Shown here: one piece after another, positions 46,801 through 58,755 of the stretch
Layout of the letters: each line of letters starts with the position of its first letter
Position numbering within the stretch: position 1 is the stretch's first letter
Source: Ancistrus triradiatus
Taxonomy: Eukaryota > Chordata > Actinopteri > Siluriformes > Loricariidae
Reading direction: 5' to 3'
Assembly (NCBI GenBank): GCA_025084515.1
Contig: JAJAGP010000014.1
Span: forward strand, 1,244,551-1,308,550
Length of the DNA: 64,000 nucleotides
Position numbers and translations under genes: made by a program
Notes under the pieces: model-generated
What the model saw: only the letters and a program-made list of their open reading frames with translations
Databases searched by the model: none
What the model was told of the DNA's origin: nothing

Positions 46801-47480
46801 CACCATGTGTTTATGGTTAGATTTGAAGTGGGATACATACAATTAGCCATTTCTTACCTCCGTTTGGGCTTAGGGTGTGTTTAAAGCTATCGTGATGGAC
46901 ACTTATGCAGACAGACCGTGTGTATGTGTATGCAAGTAGTTGTGTGTAGGAGTGCAGGAAGAGCCGAGAGTGTGTTTTAGTGTGTGGGAGGCGCAGGTCA
47001 TTTGTTAGCTCTGTTTTAGGGCTTTGGACTGGATCAGACCTATCTGATCTCTGCTCTGACTTTGACTGGGGGCGCATCGGTGGTTTTAGGAGGAGGGGGA
47101 AAGGGGAAAGCACAGGGAGGCCGAAGGAGATACAGCCCAGGGCTGCCTGGCTCCTTGCAGATAATGCAGTGAAGGATTAGTAGCCACACACACTGGGGCA
47201 GTGTTACGTTGCCTCTTAAAGTTTTTCAGGCATAGCTTTTAGTGAACTAACCCACAGAGCTAATGCAGGCTTTGCCTGATTAAAGACAGATATGAGCTGT
47301 GTGAACCTGCGGGGAGGAGGGATACTATATGCCAACAGTCTCTTCCAGACGTCTCTTACTTCAGCTTGAATTTTAGCCCTTGGTCACTGTCCTCTCACTC
47401 ACCATCTGTCTCTCTTTTTCCTTTCATTCCCCTAATTTAATTTAGCTCCAGTTCAGGTAGCTATTCTGGGGGAATGGCTT
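43816..47480. other. Non-coding stretch with one imperfect palindrome
   Basis: Mostly unique DNA. At 44211-44226 and 44240-44253 CCAACCCCACATCCTG faces CAGGATGGGGTTGG, a 14-bp stem with a two-base bulge. A pyrimidine-rich tract and TCACAG at 45842 precede a GC-richer segment (45880-46080) with frames on both strands. None can be supported as a gene. Confidence 0.35.
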
Positions 47481-48000
47481 CTATCAAGTTCATGATGAAT
47501 ATGGATGAAGAGTAACAGTCCAGTCCTCAACATCACAGAAACAAAGAGCTAAAGTTTTGAATGTCAACTACTACTACAAATAAGACAATGTAATAAGAAT
47601 GTTTAGATCTTTTTCAACACAGAGATGACCTAATGAGATGGGCCTGCATGTGGGAGCGGGCATTGTTTGCTAGCTTCCACCCACTCCTTTACCCCTTTCC
47701 TATTCTTCCGTCCCAACACTAGAATGGCATATAACAGAATTTGGGGGCTCGCCCGGGATTCCTCATATTATTTATAAGAGTATTAAGTTAGGAATCTCAC
47801 TTCTGGGCAGTCCAGTTTTTTCTTTCGTGACACTGATTTGCTGGACAGATTGATTCTTGCTCGTGATTTGGCTAGGCACGCTCTTAGCTCATCCCAGGAG
47901 GAAATGAAACCACACTGCATCAGGAAAGCGTCTTCTCCCAGTTTCAGCCTAGTGAGGAGGTTCTGGCCTGGTTGCCAGAGTCTGGGTCATCTCTCTAGAC
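47480..48000 (+). mobile_element. LTR-retroelement remnant around a tRNA-Pro type PBS
   Basis: At 47742-47759 TGGGGGCTCGCCCGGGAT differs at one base from the primer-binding site complementary to the 3' end of tRNA-Pro used by many vertebrate retroviruses and some Gypsy elements. A binding site lies just inside a 5' LTR, so 47480-47740 would be LTR and 47760 onward leader. I see a TATA-like CATATAAC just before it but cannot define the LTR edges, a second LTR or any gag/pol frame. Treat as a fragment. Confidence 0.4.
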
Positions 48001-48191
48001 TCTAGTTTGCCTGGTCCTTACAGAGCAATGGAAAAGCTAGTTCAACTAATTATGTGTTTGCTATACCGGATCAGATATGTAAAACCTGTGCAGACTTTAT
48101 GCCCAAGATGGCTCTCACTCCGTGGATCATTCGCTTCCTTCCTTCTGCAGGTCTACCAGTCTGTATCAGTAGCATTTCTACTGCAAGATTG

Positions 48192-48233
48192 TCCTCCCTA
48201 GGTGAAAGGGTGATGACTTTTACCTAGGGAGGA
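48192..48233. repeat. 16-bp inverted repeat (hairpin)
   Basis: TCCTCCCTAGGTGAAA (48192-48207) and TTTTACCTAGGGAGGA (48218-48233) pair over 16 bp with one mismatch around a 10-nt loop. It lies about 430 bp downstream of the primer-binding-site motif and may belong to the same element, or be a small palindromic transposon end. Confidence 0.8.
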
Positions 48234-49128
48234 ATTGCCTACAAGTTATGTCATTCTAAAACATTTAAGTTCTTAAGTTTAATGGCTTCCTAATGCCGAA
48301 TGCCAATTTCAAATTGCCTACAGTGCTCTCTACATGGAGAAGAAAGTCATCTTAGATTCAGCAATATTTTATTTTATCTTTTAGAAGTGCTGGAACTGAG
48401 GCACAACAGCCCTGGTATTAATACTATAATTACTACTATTACTACTACAGCTGATAATAATAACAATAAAACTTTTCACAGCTTGTAGATACATATAGTC
48501 CATGTGTGTGAGTCTCTGTATGTGCATGTGTAAGGTGTTTTCCAGGACAGAGCCTAACTCAGAGGCAGATGCTGTTTGGACAGCTCTGTGGGTGTGGGTG
48601 GTCGTGGCTTTATAGAGTCTGTGCTGAAGTGAACTGTTGAAGCCGTCTGGAAAAGCCTCAGTGCAATCACAACAGCCTGGGCCTCGTTCACGAAACCCCA
48701 AAGAGGAATACAGGAGAAAGGGGCAGAATGTGCCCCAACCGTACCCACATACCCACGTCATCTCCACAAAGACACACATTCAGAGGCTAGCAGACGTCCT
48801 GACTCACAATGACCAGCCTATTTCTGCTTTATAAAGTTTTAATACTGTAGATTTCAATGGTTGGGTGAGAAGGTGAAGTCAGAGTGCAGCTCGGCGATGC
48901 TTGACTCGTCAGACTCACCTCCCATTAGATGGGTTTTCCAAAGAAGAAAGAGTGGGTGATGAATCAGTTTTCTGAATGTCTGAGATAGAAGGCAGTGGTG
49001 AGCAAGAAAGGGAATAAACACAAGGCTGCATCGGTGATGAGTTTCTGAATCCTCTGATCATACAGTCCCTAAAATCTTATTGTAATGGTTTCATTTTTTT
49101 AAATTATATTTCCAAGCAGCAGTTTCAC
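48234..49128. other. Non-coding stretch, no recognised feature
   Basis: A short AT-rich trinucleotide patch (48420-48470) and frames on both strands (48381-48834) without support. Confidence 0.45.
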
Positions 49129-49690
49129 TGATATCTCTGGTCTGCATGTTTCTGGTTGGTCCTTTTGTTGTGTGTTTTGCTGATCTCTCTGGCATAAGCA
49201 TGTTTCTGATCTGACATTTTTTGTTTGTTTTGCTGATCCCTGTGGTCTGAGTGTGTTTCGAATCTGTTCTTTTTGTTGTTGTGTTCTGCTGATCTCTGGA
49301 GTGAGTGTGTTTCTGATATGTCATTTTTTGTTGCTTGTTTTGCTTCTGATCTGATCTGTGTTTTGCTGATCTCTGCGTCTGAGTCTGATCTACCCTGTCT
49401 GTGTCTTTTGCTGATCTCTCTGGTCTCAGTGTGTTTCTGATCTGTCCTTTCTCTTGTGTGTTTTGTTGGTCTCTCTGGTGGGTGTGTGTGTGCACGTTTC
49501 TGATGTCTTTTCTATTTTGTTTTCCTGATTTCTGTGGTCTGTGGGTGTGTCTCCGACCTGTCCGTTCTGTTGCTGATCTCTCTGTTTTGTGTGTCTGAGC
49601 TGTCGTCTCTGTTGTGCGTTTTGCTGATCTCTCCGGTCTGAGTGCGTCTCTGATCTGTCCTTTCTGTTATGTGGTTTGCTGGTTTCTGAT
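49129..49690. repeat. Minisatellite, about 11 units of 45-59 bp
   Basis: Each unit starts with TGATCTCTCTGGTCTGAGTG or a close variant, continues TGTTTCTGATCTGTCC, then a T-rich part and GTGTGTTTTGC. Units begin near 49129, 49180, 49233, 49289, 49346 (short), 49366, 49411, 49466, 49525, 49573 and 49624. Unit lengths differ, so reading frames drift. The Gln/Arg/Thr-rich minus-strand frames (49091-49791) are translations of this array and are not a gene. Confidence 0.9.
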
Positions 49691-52044
49691 TTACACGGAG
49701 TAGAATTACATATTTGTAATTCCTCTGTTCTGTGTGTGAGGGAGGGTATGTCACTGCAGTGTGTTTCTGTTCTGTGTTTTCTGTCTTTCACTTCGGTGTG
49801 TTGACTTTGGGACTGGCATCTTGATTCAGCAGGCTCTTGAACTCCGTCGAAAACTTGTGTCTTGATTTTGTGACAGCCTTCACATATACTGTAAGTGGAG
49901 CATCTTGGGCTTTACAAGCCATTACTGACCAACATGGTCAACCTTTGTCTTTAGTGTTACAGCATGGTTATTCAGTGACACCTGGCTTATAATGGATGCC
50001 ATATCAACAAAATAAAAGACGTGATTCTCAGTGTTGTCTCTTGGGTTTGCAGCGGTCTAATAATTTAGTCCACCATTTCAGAGACCCGAGTTAAAGTCCT
50101 GGTGGTGCCTTCCAACCGGGTCAAGCGTTACATGGTACTGTCTCCTTTCCTCTTAGGTGCCCTCGGCTTAGGAACTGGGGAAAGTCTTGATTTGAGTCAA
50201 ACTGCATCTTAATAAGCACCACAGCTATTGCGATTCTTGGAATATCTTGGTCTCTCTGTGTGTGGCATGGTGTTGTGGAGAACTTGTGACTTTGCCCTCA
50301 CCTCTGGCATCTGAGCCATGTATCACTGCCAGAATCTTGGGTCGAACCAGGTTTAAGTGTGATAAGACTTAGCCAGTCAAGCAGCACTCTGATGGATGAC
50401 TGTGGCCTACAGGCAGCCCAACCTGATAGTAAGATTACAGAAAACATATGCATGTTTTTCTGTAAAGGACTGTGTGTGCATCTGATTAAAACAAACCATG
50501 AAATCCTATCTGGTTTTCAGCCTCTCTCCCATTCTGTCTTCCCTGTATGCCTTTCTAATCGTAGAAATTGACTGACAGTGGAAGAGCCGGGCTTCTGCAA
50601 CCCAGCGTGTATGGACTGACTTCTCCAGGCCCTCTGGCTCTTCTTCATTCAATAAACCCATGTTAAAGAGCTTCTACTCTCTTCTTCTCTCTCGCTGCTG
50701 GGGTATGAAGCACCAGATCACAGTCTGTATTAGAGTATCAGATTTCCTGTACGCATATGCTTGTTACATCTTCCGAACTCGCCATGTCTTTTTGATCAGG
50801 ATAGTAGGTGTGTGTGTGTGTGTGTGTGTGTAAGAAACTGTGGTCGAGATTGATAAGGACACAGGAGCTCTTTGCTTCAGGGGACCAAACGTACCAATAG
50901 TTTCCAGATGCCTGTTAATTACCCATCCTGCACCCATCCTCTCAAGGAGACCCAGATAGAAAGAAGAGATGCACGAAAGAGACAGAAAGCCTGTCTATCC
51001 CGGACTCAAAAGCCTCTACATACAGACCAGTGGAAATCAAACCCATGCAAATGGAAAATGGACGGCCGCAGGTCCAGATGCCCTTTTTACGCAACGGCAC
51101 AATAGCTGCAGTGTTCACAGTTCGAGAAAAAAAAACACAGAGGTCATCTACAGTCACACACACTGTGTGAATCCACTGGCTATGGGACTGGCTACTGGAA
51201 AAAAGTGGAAACAGTCTTTTTTTAGCTTATGACTCTTCACTTCAGTGACGTGTATAAGCCATGGTTAAGGAGTAGAAAGCCGTTCTGGGCAAAACACACA
51301 CCGTGCCATTTCAGCACTTCTGTTTCTGCAAATACATGGAACCATGTCTCTAATGTATACACAACTACAATCCAGGGATTATTAGAATCTTTCCGTATTA
51401 AGGATAGATCAGAAATACACTTTTATTTACAGGGAGCCAATTAGGGCTCAGTCGTTTACAATGGCACCAATTGAACTTTGGCAAATGCTTATTCCAGCTA
51501 GAGGCAGCTCTCGAGGACATTACATCATCGGGCCAGTTTTTTCAGCCAAGTGATGGACTGTGCCTCTGCTGCCATGTCACATCACAGAGCCATTGTTTGT
51601 TATTGTGGCTGACAAATGAGACCCAACACTGAACTTCACCACTCCGGGACAGTCTAGAGGCGGGTGGGCAAGAGTAATACGTAGTGATATTTTACACACT
51701 GTACTGACATCTGTACTTTCCTTGTTTGTAAGAAATGCAATAAATTAGACAGTTACACCAGTACTGAACTGTTTGGCATTTGTGTCTTGGCACAGTTTTA
51801 AAAAATACTGGATTCAATTACTTAACTCTACATGCAGCTCAAAGGCACATGCCACTTGAAAGCTGCGGTTTTTGTTGCTTTGATTAAACTGTGCAAACAC
51901 CCTTTCTCCAGGTCACAGTAATGCATCAGCCTTGGGCGAGTTCTGCAAATGACCAGCTACCGTACAGTGCTGGGCTCATTTTAATTTTTAAACAATGGCA
52001 AATAATTTCTGTATATGCATGATATTAATACAATCATCCGCTGA
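49691..52044. other. Non-coding stretch, no recognised feature
   Basis: Unique sequence with a short TG run at 50807-50832. Frames at 50359-50571 and 50872-51444 are unsupported. Confidence 0.45.
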
Positions 52045-52235
52045 TCATGGAGAGGTCATGTAGAATGCATATCACCCTCGCGTGCTCACTGGCAGCACAG
52101 GGCACACACTGACACAGGAACGCCACAGACACGCCAACCTAACGTCTTTGGGATGCCGGAGAAAGAAAATGCATGCAAACTCCACACAAGCAGCGGCTGG
52201 ACTGGAACTCAAAGCCAAAACTCCCAGTTCCTCCT
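52045..52235 (+). repeat. Dispersed repeat G, partial copy
   Basis: AACCTAACGTCTTTGGGATG, ATGCATGCAAACTCCACACA and CTGGAACTCAAAGCC are in family G order; the 5' part is diverged. Confidence 0.65.
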
Positions 52236-52331
52236 AAAATTTTGTATACGGGTGAAAACCAGCGGAAGATAAAACAAAAATCACTCTCTGAGACAAAGCA
52301 GCATCGATAAGATGGTATTGGGCAGAATGTA

Positions 52332-52727
52332 CAGTACTGCGCAAAAGTCTAAGGCCACCATTAGATGAGATATACCATTGTTTTAGCAATGATATAATAG
52401 CCATAATGTCTCTTTATTAGGAAAAAACAGCTTCTGTAGGCTACAGTTGAGCAATGGCAGCATCTGGCAGCTTCATGGGATAACAAGTTGACTCTTTTTT
52501 GAGTTTTTTTGGAAGGCAAAAGCCAAGAAACCACTTTTTCAGAAGGGATATAGGGGGAAAAGGTTAAGATATGCTAAAGCTTAGAAAGACTGGAATGAAG
52601 ATTAGTGGAAATAGGATTATTTAGTGACGAATCCAAGTTTTGGGTCCAGTCATCGATAATATGCAATATATGGTCATTATACCATTGCTAAAACACCCCA
52701 TCTAATAAAGATTTTTGCACAGCATTG
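52332..52727 (-). mobile_element. Tc1-like family A element, 396 bp, both ends
   Basis: CAGTACTGCGCAAAAGTCTA at the left and its inverted, diverged counterpart at the right (TTTTTGCACAGCATTG, ending 52727); a TA dinucleotide precedes the left end. Inner blocks match 43499-43815 in reverse complement. The interior lacks the DDE core, so this is a non-autonomous, internally deleted copy. The blocks GGTTTCTTGGCT and GAAGCTGCCAGA on the minus strand are shared transposase-gene relics. Confidence 0.8.
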
Positions 52728-52789
52728 TGGATTTGGCTGTTTTTGGACATCATCATCATCATCAAAGCAGCAGGGAAACCAAAAAACAA

Positions 52790-53260
52790 AAGTTGAAAAG
52801 CTCACGATCGTAAATTTGCTGTCCACTTGCGTCACTTCGTATCCAGCGTCACCGATTGAAAAGGCCCTTGCCACTTGGTGAGTAATCTGGATGCGAATGT
52901 AGTTGGTAGTGCCGATTAGAGAGCCGCTGTTGTCTTTTCTGCATCTGGAGTACATTTTCGCTCCATAAGTGACCCAGTGTGTTAAGCTTTACTCTCAGAA
53001 CCAGGATATATTTTATTTCATTCTTACTGGAGGTTGGACTTTCCGCCCAGCTTTCTTTTATAACATCCAGCATTCTGTGGGGCTTCCGCACATATAAAAG
53101 TTCAAACGGGGAAAACCCCGTGGAGGCTTTTGGAACCTCCCTGATGGCAAATAATAGGGGCTTCAACCATTTATCCCAATTTTTACTATCCTCATGAACA
53201 AAATTACAAATCATGTTTTATGCATATTATTAAAGCATTCTACCAGCCCATAAAAGAGGT
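52790..53260 (-). pseudogene. Gypsy-type LTR retrotransposon integrase relic
   Basis: The minus-strand frame 53214-52849 contains NWDKWLKPLLFAIREVP followed by STGFSPFELLY, the conserved C-terminal part of Ty3/Gypsy integrases, then a helix-rich linker. Just upstream, in a different frame (53230-53252), lies an LVECFN word of the preceding integrase segment. Downstream, VTQVDS-like residues continue in another frame from about 52860. At least two frameshifts are therefore present. No catalytic DDE triad, RT, RNase H, gag or LTR is visible nearby. Inert fragment. Confidence 0.85.
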
Positions 53261-54179
53261 GCCTTGATGGGCTGGGATTCGTTCCGGATTTTTCAACATT
53301 CTTTACCCGAAATTGTTTGCAGAGGAACAGCCTTGGGTTAATCCACAACAAGAATCGGCACCATCATGCAGGCCAAACTAATGGAACAGCAAGATCCTGA
53401 GCAAAATTTCTAAAGTGGATCTCAAAAATAGGGAAAGGGATCAAGAGCACTGATTAGACGGCTGGCATGTGCACCACACCGCACACCACTAACATCACCA
53501 TCACCAAGAAATGTACCATTAAAGAGTGCATTATATTATCCACCCTAAAAGTCCTGGCATTGGGTTCGAGTATGGAATCAATAGAAATCACTCCAAATAA
53601 CTCATCTATAATCCCTGCATAATGTGGGTATGTTATGGCTCACGTGCCAAGACCATGTTACAAACGTTTCATCATCATGTGACTGCTTCACAGGACAGGG
53701 ATTACAAGCAAGGGGGTACATCTACTCTCACTTCACCTCTCACTCCAGAGCACCCCAAATCACCTGGTTCACCTCCAGCTGGCTTTTCTGCTCATATTTA
53801 ACGTGACCTTAACGTCGCTTTCCTCACCTTCTGCTTCACAAAAGAAGTGCAGACAAAAGGAGAGAGGCAGACAGCAGATCATGATGACAGCCAAATTCCG
53901 ATGTGCAACAGGTGCCCCCGCTGGTCAACCCCAGTAATTCCCAGCCACCGTCACCACAAACGCAAGGTCTGACTCATGAGATGTGAATAATCTTGACAAC
54001 AAGTTCCATGTTAAAAAACATTCGGAAATAGCGATGCTACTGGGAAACGTAGCACAGGAAAGTACTATTTGTCCATTAATAAGACATTTATAGATACATT
54101 CCATGTTATGCAAATGCATTAATCCTGCTTACTTTATAATCTATTTGCTTTAAAATAATCAAGCAACAGTTCTGCAATC
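53261..54179. other. Non-coding stretch, no recognised feature
   Basis: May include further decayed LTR-element sequence next to the integrase relic (53260-53420), but no frame supports it. The remainder is unique. Confidence 0.4.
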
Positions 54180-54470
54180 AGAAAATGCAAGTCAAAAATA
54201 GATGCAGTGTTTCCTTTGCCTTTTATTTCACTGCATGAGCTCGAGATACTTCATGTTTATTCTGGTCTACTTCATTTCATTTATTAACAAACACCCATTC
54301 CTGCATTTCAGGCCTGAAACACATTCCAAAAAAAAGTTTAGTTTGATTTAGGGCTATATTGAAGTAAATAAATAATGCTGATTTCAAACAGGTGATTAAA
54401 ATCATGATTTGGTACAAAAGCAGTATCTACAAAAGCCTGAGACTTTGAGGATTCATCACCAAACGTGTAA
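54180..54470 (-). mobile_element. Tc1-like family B terminal fragment, inverted
   Basis: CATTCCTGCATTTCAGGCCT, AAACACATTCCAAAAAAAAG and AATCATGATTTGGTACAAAA are the reverse complements of words at 58430-58620 and 9970-10110. The order is inverted throughout, so this is the same end in the opposite orientation. Confidence 0.7.
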
Positions 54471-57400
54471 GAAAACTCAGAGGAATACCAGTTGGGGATC
54501 GAACCTGGGTCACTACAATACCTACGACACCACTGCATTTTTGAGTTCCATCATATTTCATTTATTTGAAATACACCGAGCTTCTGAGAAGGATGCTCCA
54601 TAAAAGACGTTGGGCATAAAAACCCAACCATATAAATTAACCTTGTTCACACAAGACACTTTGAGTAAGTTGCATTTTCCATTTTTAAAGGTAGCAGAGT
54701 ACTGACATGACACAGATGTGGGCACACATCAGATCTTTACTTCGTATCCGAGTTCAGATATGACACTAGTGTCCGTGCCTGCATCTAATGTACCTCCTAA
54801 CGCGTGTCTACAATCTGTCTCCTCATCCATATGTATATGGCAGAGTAAAACATCTGGTTTACATAAGAGTGGAGCCGGCTAAAAGCTGGAGAAGGGGGTA
54901 TTAGGGGCAATTTACTTATTTGGAGCAAAAAAAGCTTCAATCACAGAAGCTGTGATTGTAAATGGATCTGCAGCTTATCTGCAGCTCTAATCGAGGCGCC
55001 TGCAGGGAGAAGCACGCTGCGGAGAGGCTTCGTGGACATGGTGCCGTGGTCCTGCAGCTGATATTGTGTGTCATTGTTGTTTTCATAGAAATTGCATTAG
55101 AGTCAACCTATTAAGTCAGGCCTTTTTTTGCATAAGGGCAATTACAGGCCTGCTGGCCAAATGAGGTGGTGATTTAAGATGTCAGTTTTGTTTTGCCTGC
55201 AGTGCTGCTGCCCATGCTGAGCAGCTTAGAGTGGAATACACTCGTATAAGCGACCCTAATAGCCGAGTTTGAGTCATGCTCCTAACCCGAGCAGGATTCC
55301 TGTCTGTACCAGATGATTACTATTGTGTGGGTGTTCTTCCTGTAATAAAACAATGATTATTTACCCAAGTTTTCTGAAAATGCGTCATTTGGGGTTGAAA
55401 GAGAGCGGAATTAAACGTATCGCATGCTCTATCTGTGTGCGGTGCTGATGGGAATCCAGTCACTATCCATTCCATCGAATGCTCTTCTCATAAAGAGCAG
55501 CATATAGTTCTGTAAGCCGGTTCGTAGAACGGTTTTGTCATCTGATTTTCAGGTTTGCCACGGCATTTATGAGAACACGACTTAAAACCGAAGGGTAAAA
55601 GACAACCGAGTATTACTAAAACTCACTGAGAAGGAGTAACACGAACAACCCTTTTTACACGTTTGCCGGTACCGAGGAAAGAAATGCCAGACTCAAAATC
55701 CGTGTGTAATGGTGGAATGTCATTAAACTCCATGAGGAACAGGTATTCAAAAACACACTATGATTCCTGCGCTGTAAGCGTTCAAAGATGGGCCGACATT
55801 TTTAACGCGACAAATTTGCGCCGAAGCGTTAGTTGTTCCTTTTCTGCTTTTGTGCGTTTCTTGTCTTTGTTTCGTGCATTTAACTTTTGCTGTGTATTTG
55901 TGAGTGTTTTGTTGGTTGGTAAGAGATTTTCTCCCGTGGCAACGAAGCCCCAACAGGGACAAACTAGGGCTGCGGATCTTCCTGCTCTCGGTCCCCTGGA
56001 GTCGATCCACATCTGCCGAGTGTGAGTTTGGAGTGGCGCCTGGTTATTATCACTGTGTGTTCTGTGTTACTGGAAGGCTGAGACTGTGGAAAGCGGTGAT
56101 GCCATATGACCAGAATGAAGTTTGAAAGACCGGAGCCAATCGACCTTTCTTGGTATCGATAGCAGCAAAGCGGCGTATCAGTGCTTGCTCGATGTGACGT
56201 TTCGTCCCATTGGGGACGGTCATGCTGGGCTGCGACTACCACTGACTTGTGTTACTGTTTGTGTATAGTGTTTGTGTCGCGCTTTGGATTTGGATTGAAT
56301 CCCTGCGTGTGAGGCTAAGGTAAACTAGTAGTAGTATTACCATGGACGCCACAAAACTGAAGTGAAAAGCTGCAGCTGAAACCGAACTACTTTCTCTGTA
56401 TCGCCCCGTTGTTTGAAAGCTGGCTCAGTTCATGTTTGACTCATATTTTTATTGTTACAGTCTAACAGTTGTAGTTTTGATTTGTGTTGTATAGACAGAA
56501 TTCAACTGCCCTTAGCAATTCAAGTCCATTCCAAGTCAAAGCGCGCTTATCGCTCACTCATCAGCGCTGAGTGTGTTGAAATTCTTGTTCGTGGCAACTG
56601 CAGCCACACGTCAGACGCGCCGGACGGAGGTTCGGTGAAGGAAAAAAGCCGTAGTCTAGCTTTGACGGAGACAGAATGACACTCGTCTGTGATAAGTGCA
56701 TGTGACAGTAGATAACGTGTAAAAGATGGATTACGTCTGCTCCCGATCTCAGCTGTTGACATCATGTCAGGGACTTTGCGTGTGGGAGAGAGGATCAGTC
56801 GCTCAGGCTTGGCACATAATCACATAACACAAACTGCTGTGTGCAGATAGACACCATGTTGTCCAGCTGCAAGTCCTCTATGACAGTGACAACGGAGAAT
56901 GCTCTACTGCGCTGCCCCCCAGTGGGTCTAAACACAAATCGGACTGACCCCCCCGTCTGGCAGGTTCGGCTCTCCCAGTCACCTACTCACATGTCCTATA
57001 ACTCAGGATTCATACGTTTCCAAACAGGGTATGACTCATGGGAATCTGGATCACTGGAGATGAGGAAAGAAGGGCAAATCCAACCCACGCTGTGACCGAG
57101 CTCTCTAGCTGCACTTTCTTTTTAACTCGCTCGCTCTTTCTACATTCGGCCCTTCAGAGGCCTGCAAGTACATTTATCACTCGCCTGCAGTGTGTAATGC
57201 TTCCATGCATCATCCTGGTCTTTCCACGGCTGCGTCAGAGCTACTCGTGCGTCCATTTGCGTGTCGTGAGCAAGAGGCTACACTTTCAGAAAATGATGCA
57301 GCACGTCACTTTGAGACTCGGGTACCGGATTAAATCCAGATAGACCGAATGAATGCGGTTAGAAGCCACTACAGGTTACTCCCACGTTAGACCCTGGAAA

Positions 57401-57979
57401 CCACAGGCCGATAAATATTTGGAATCCGACTGCGGTGACTGATTCAGAGGTAAATACACGCAGATAACAACGTAGTCACCGAAACGGTCATAGATCACAA
57501 TGGAAGCGGACACGCACCAGCCTTATAAGGCTTAAGCTTCAGGAATTATGCCTTTTCTTTAATCTATTCATTAGAAGTGCGGCTTAATTCCGGGCTTTAT
57601 CCAATTTGTTTGTGCAAACGTTTCAGACGGTCATAGCCTCTGCTAGGTTTGGGGGAAAGAGAAAATACGCTGTGCATGAGCAATCCAAGAACTGAGATTA
57701 TAAATCAGTACTGTTGACGTAGCTATGCTAAGAAGCAAGAATAGAGTTACGCGCTTATGCATTCACCATATCAAGTGTTCAGCCCGCCCTTCCATTTTTC
57801 CCTTGCATCACATTTTAACCCTGCTTCTCCCGGTCAGGGTCTCGTCACTCTCCAGAGAAAACAAGGTGCAGATTTAAGTGTGCTCTGAATGGGATGCCAG
57901 ACTGGGAGCACTGGAAATGATCCATCAGACACAGCCGATTCTGTTTGTATCGGACTTTTCTGCAAGACTAAATGACCTT
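54471..57979. other. Unique non-coding stretch; candidate regulatory blocks
   Basis: No repeats recognised. 54938-54958 is a perfect 9-bp inverted repeat (CAATCACAG / CTGTGATTG, 3-nt loop) presenting two TGATTG sites, followed by repeated CTGCAG words and the 55050-55220 block with a conserved-element-like composition. 55780-56280 is relatively CpG-rich but not a clear island; its 120-codon frame (55663-56025) is unsupported. Half X-box words (GGCAAC) occur at 55938 and 56595 without the partner half. Confidence 0.35.
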
Positions 57980-58099
57980 TGCCAACCTCGTACCATGACA
58001 GAGCCTGGCCTTTGGACTTGCTGCTGATCAGTCCTTTTCGTCTTTGGTCCAGAGCACACGGCATCCATTCCATCCTAAAAAGATCCATTATACTGATGG

Positions 58100-58755
58100 G
58101 TCACAGTCCTCATTTCCACTGTCTGATGGTCCATCCGATGCTTCTTTTTTGCACAGTAACGTTTTAAGTGGCATTTGTGAATGTAACTCTGTATTGTACA
58201 GCTTGATAAAGGTTTGCCAAAGTAATCCCTTGCCCATGTGGTTCTATCAGTCATCTTCTTGATGCAGTGCCGTCTGAGGGATCGGCGATCACGCCTCTTC
58301 AGTTTAGGATTGTGCCCTTAACTGTGATGCACTGAAATTCCTCCAGATTCCTTGAATCGTTTAACAATATTGCGCTGTAGAGGGAGAAATATATACAGTA
58401 AATCCCTTCCAATCTTTCCTTCAGCATTTTCTCATACATTTGTTGAAAAACTGGAGATCCTCTGCCCATCTTTCCTCAAAGACTCAGCCTTTTGTGGATG
58501 CTTTTGTACCAAATCATGATTATAATCACTTGCTTTTCTTTCCTCATTACTAACCCTAAATTTTCTGTCCCAACTTCCTTTGGCTTGTGTTATAGGCCTG
58601 AAATGCAGGAATGGATGTTTATGAACAAAATAAATGAAGCTGACCAGAAAAAACACAACAACAATAAATGAAATAAAAGGCAAAGTAAATGTGAGGAACA
58701 CTGCGTTTTTAAATTGGCAGTGTCCATACTGTTCTAACTTTTTTCTGATGTGGTA
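58100..58755 (+). mobile_element. Tc1-like family B, longest copy
   Basis: Contains an inner block (CACAGTCCTCATTTCCACTG, CTGTCTGATGGTCC, GCAGTGCCGTCTGAGGGATC, ACTGAAATTCCTCCAGATTC) and then the terminal block shared with the 9912 and 54180 copies. The inner block recurs alone at 59660-59860. The minus strand of the inner block is transposase-derived, but frames are broken throughout. Confidence 0.7.

Noticed and set aside
49091..49791. Gln/Arg/Thr-rich repetitive proteins on the minus strand
   Set aside because: They are translations of the minisatellite, whose unit lengths are not multiples of three.
55663..56025. 120-codon frame in a mildly CpG-rich region
   Set aside because: CpG density is below that of 6301-6600, X-box halves are unpaired, and no splice partner for the frame was found.
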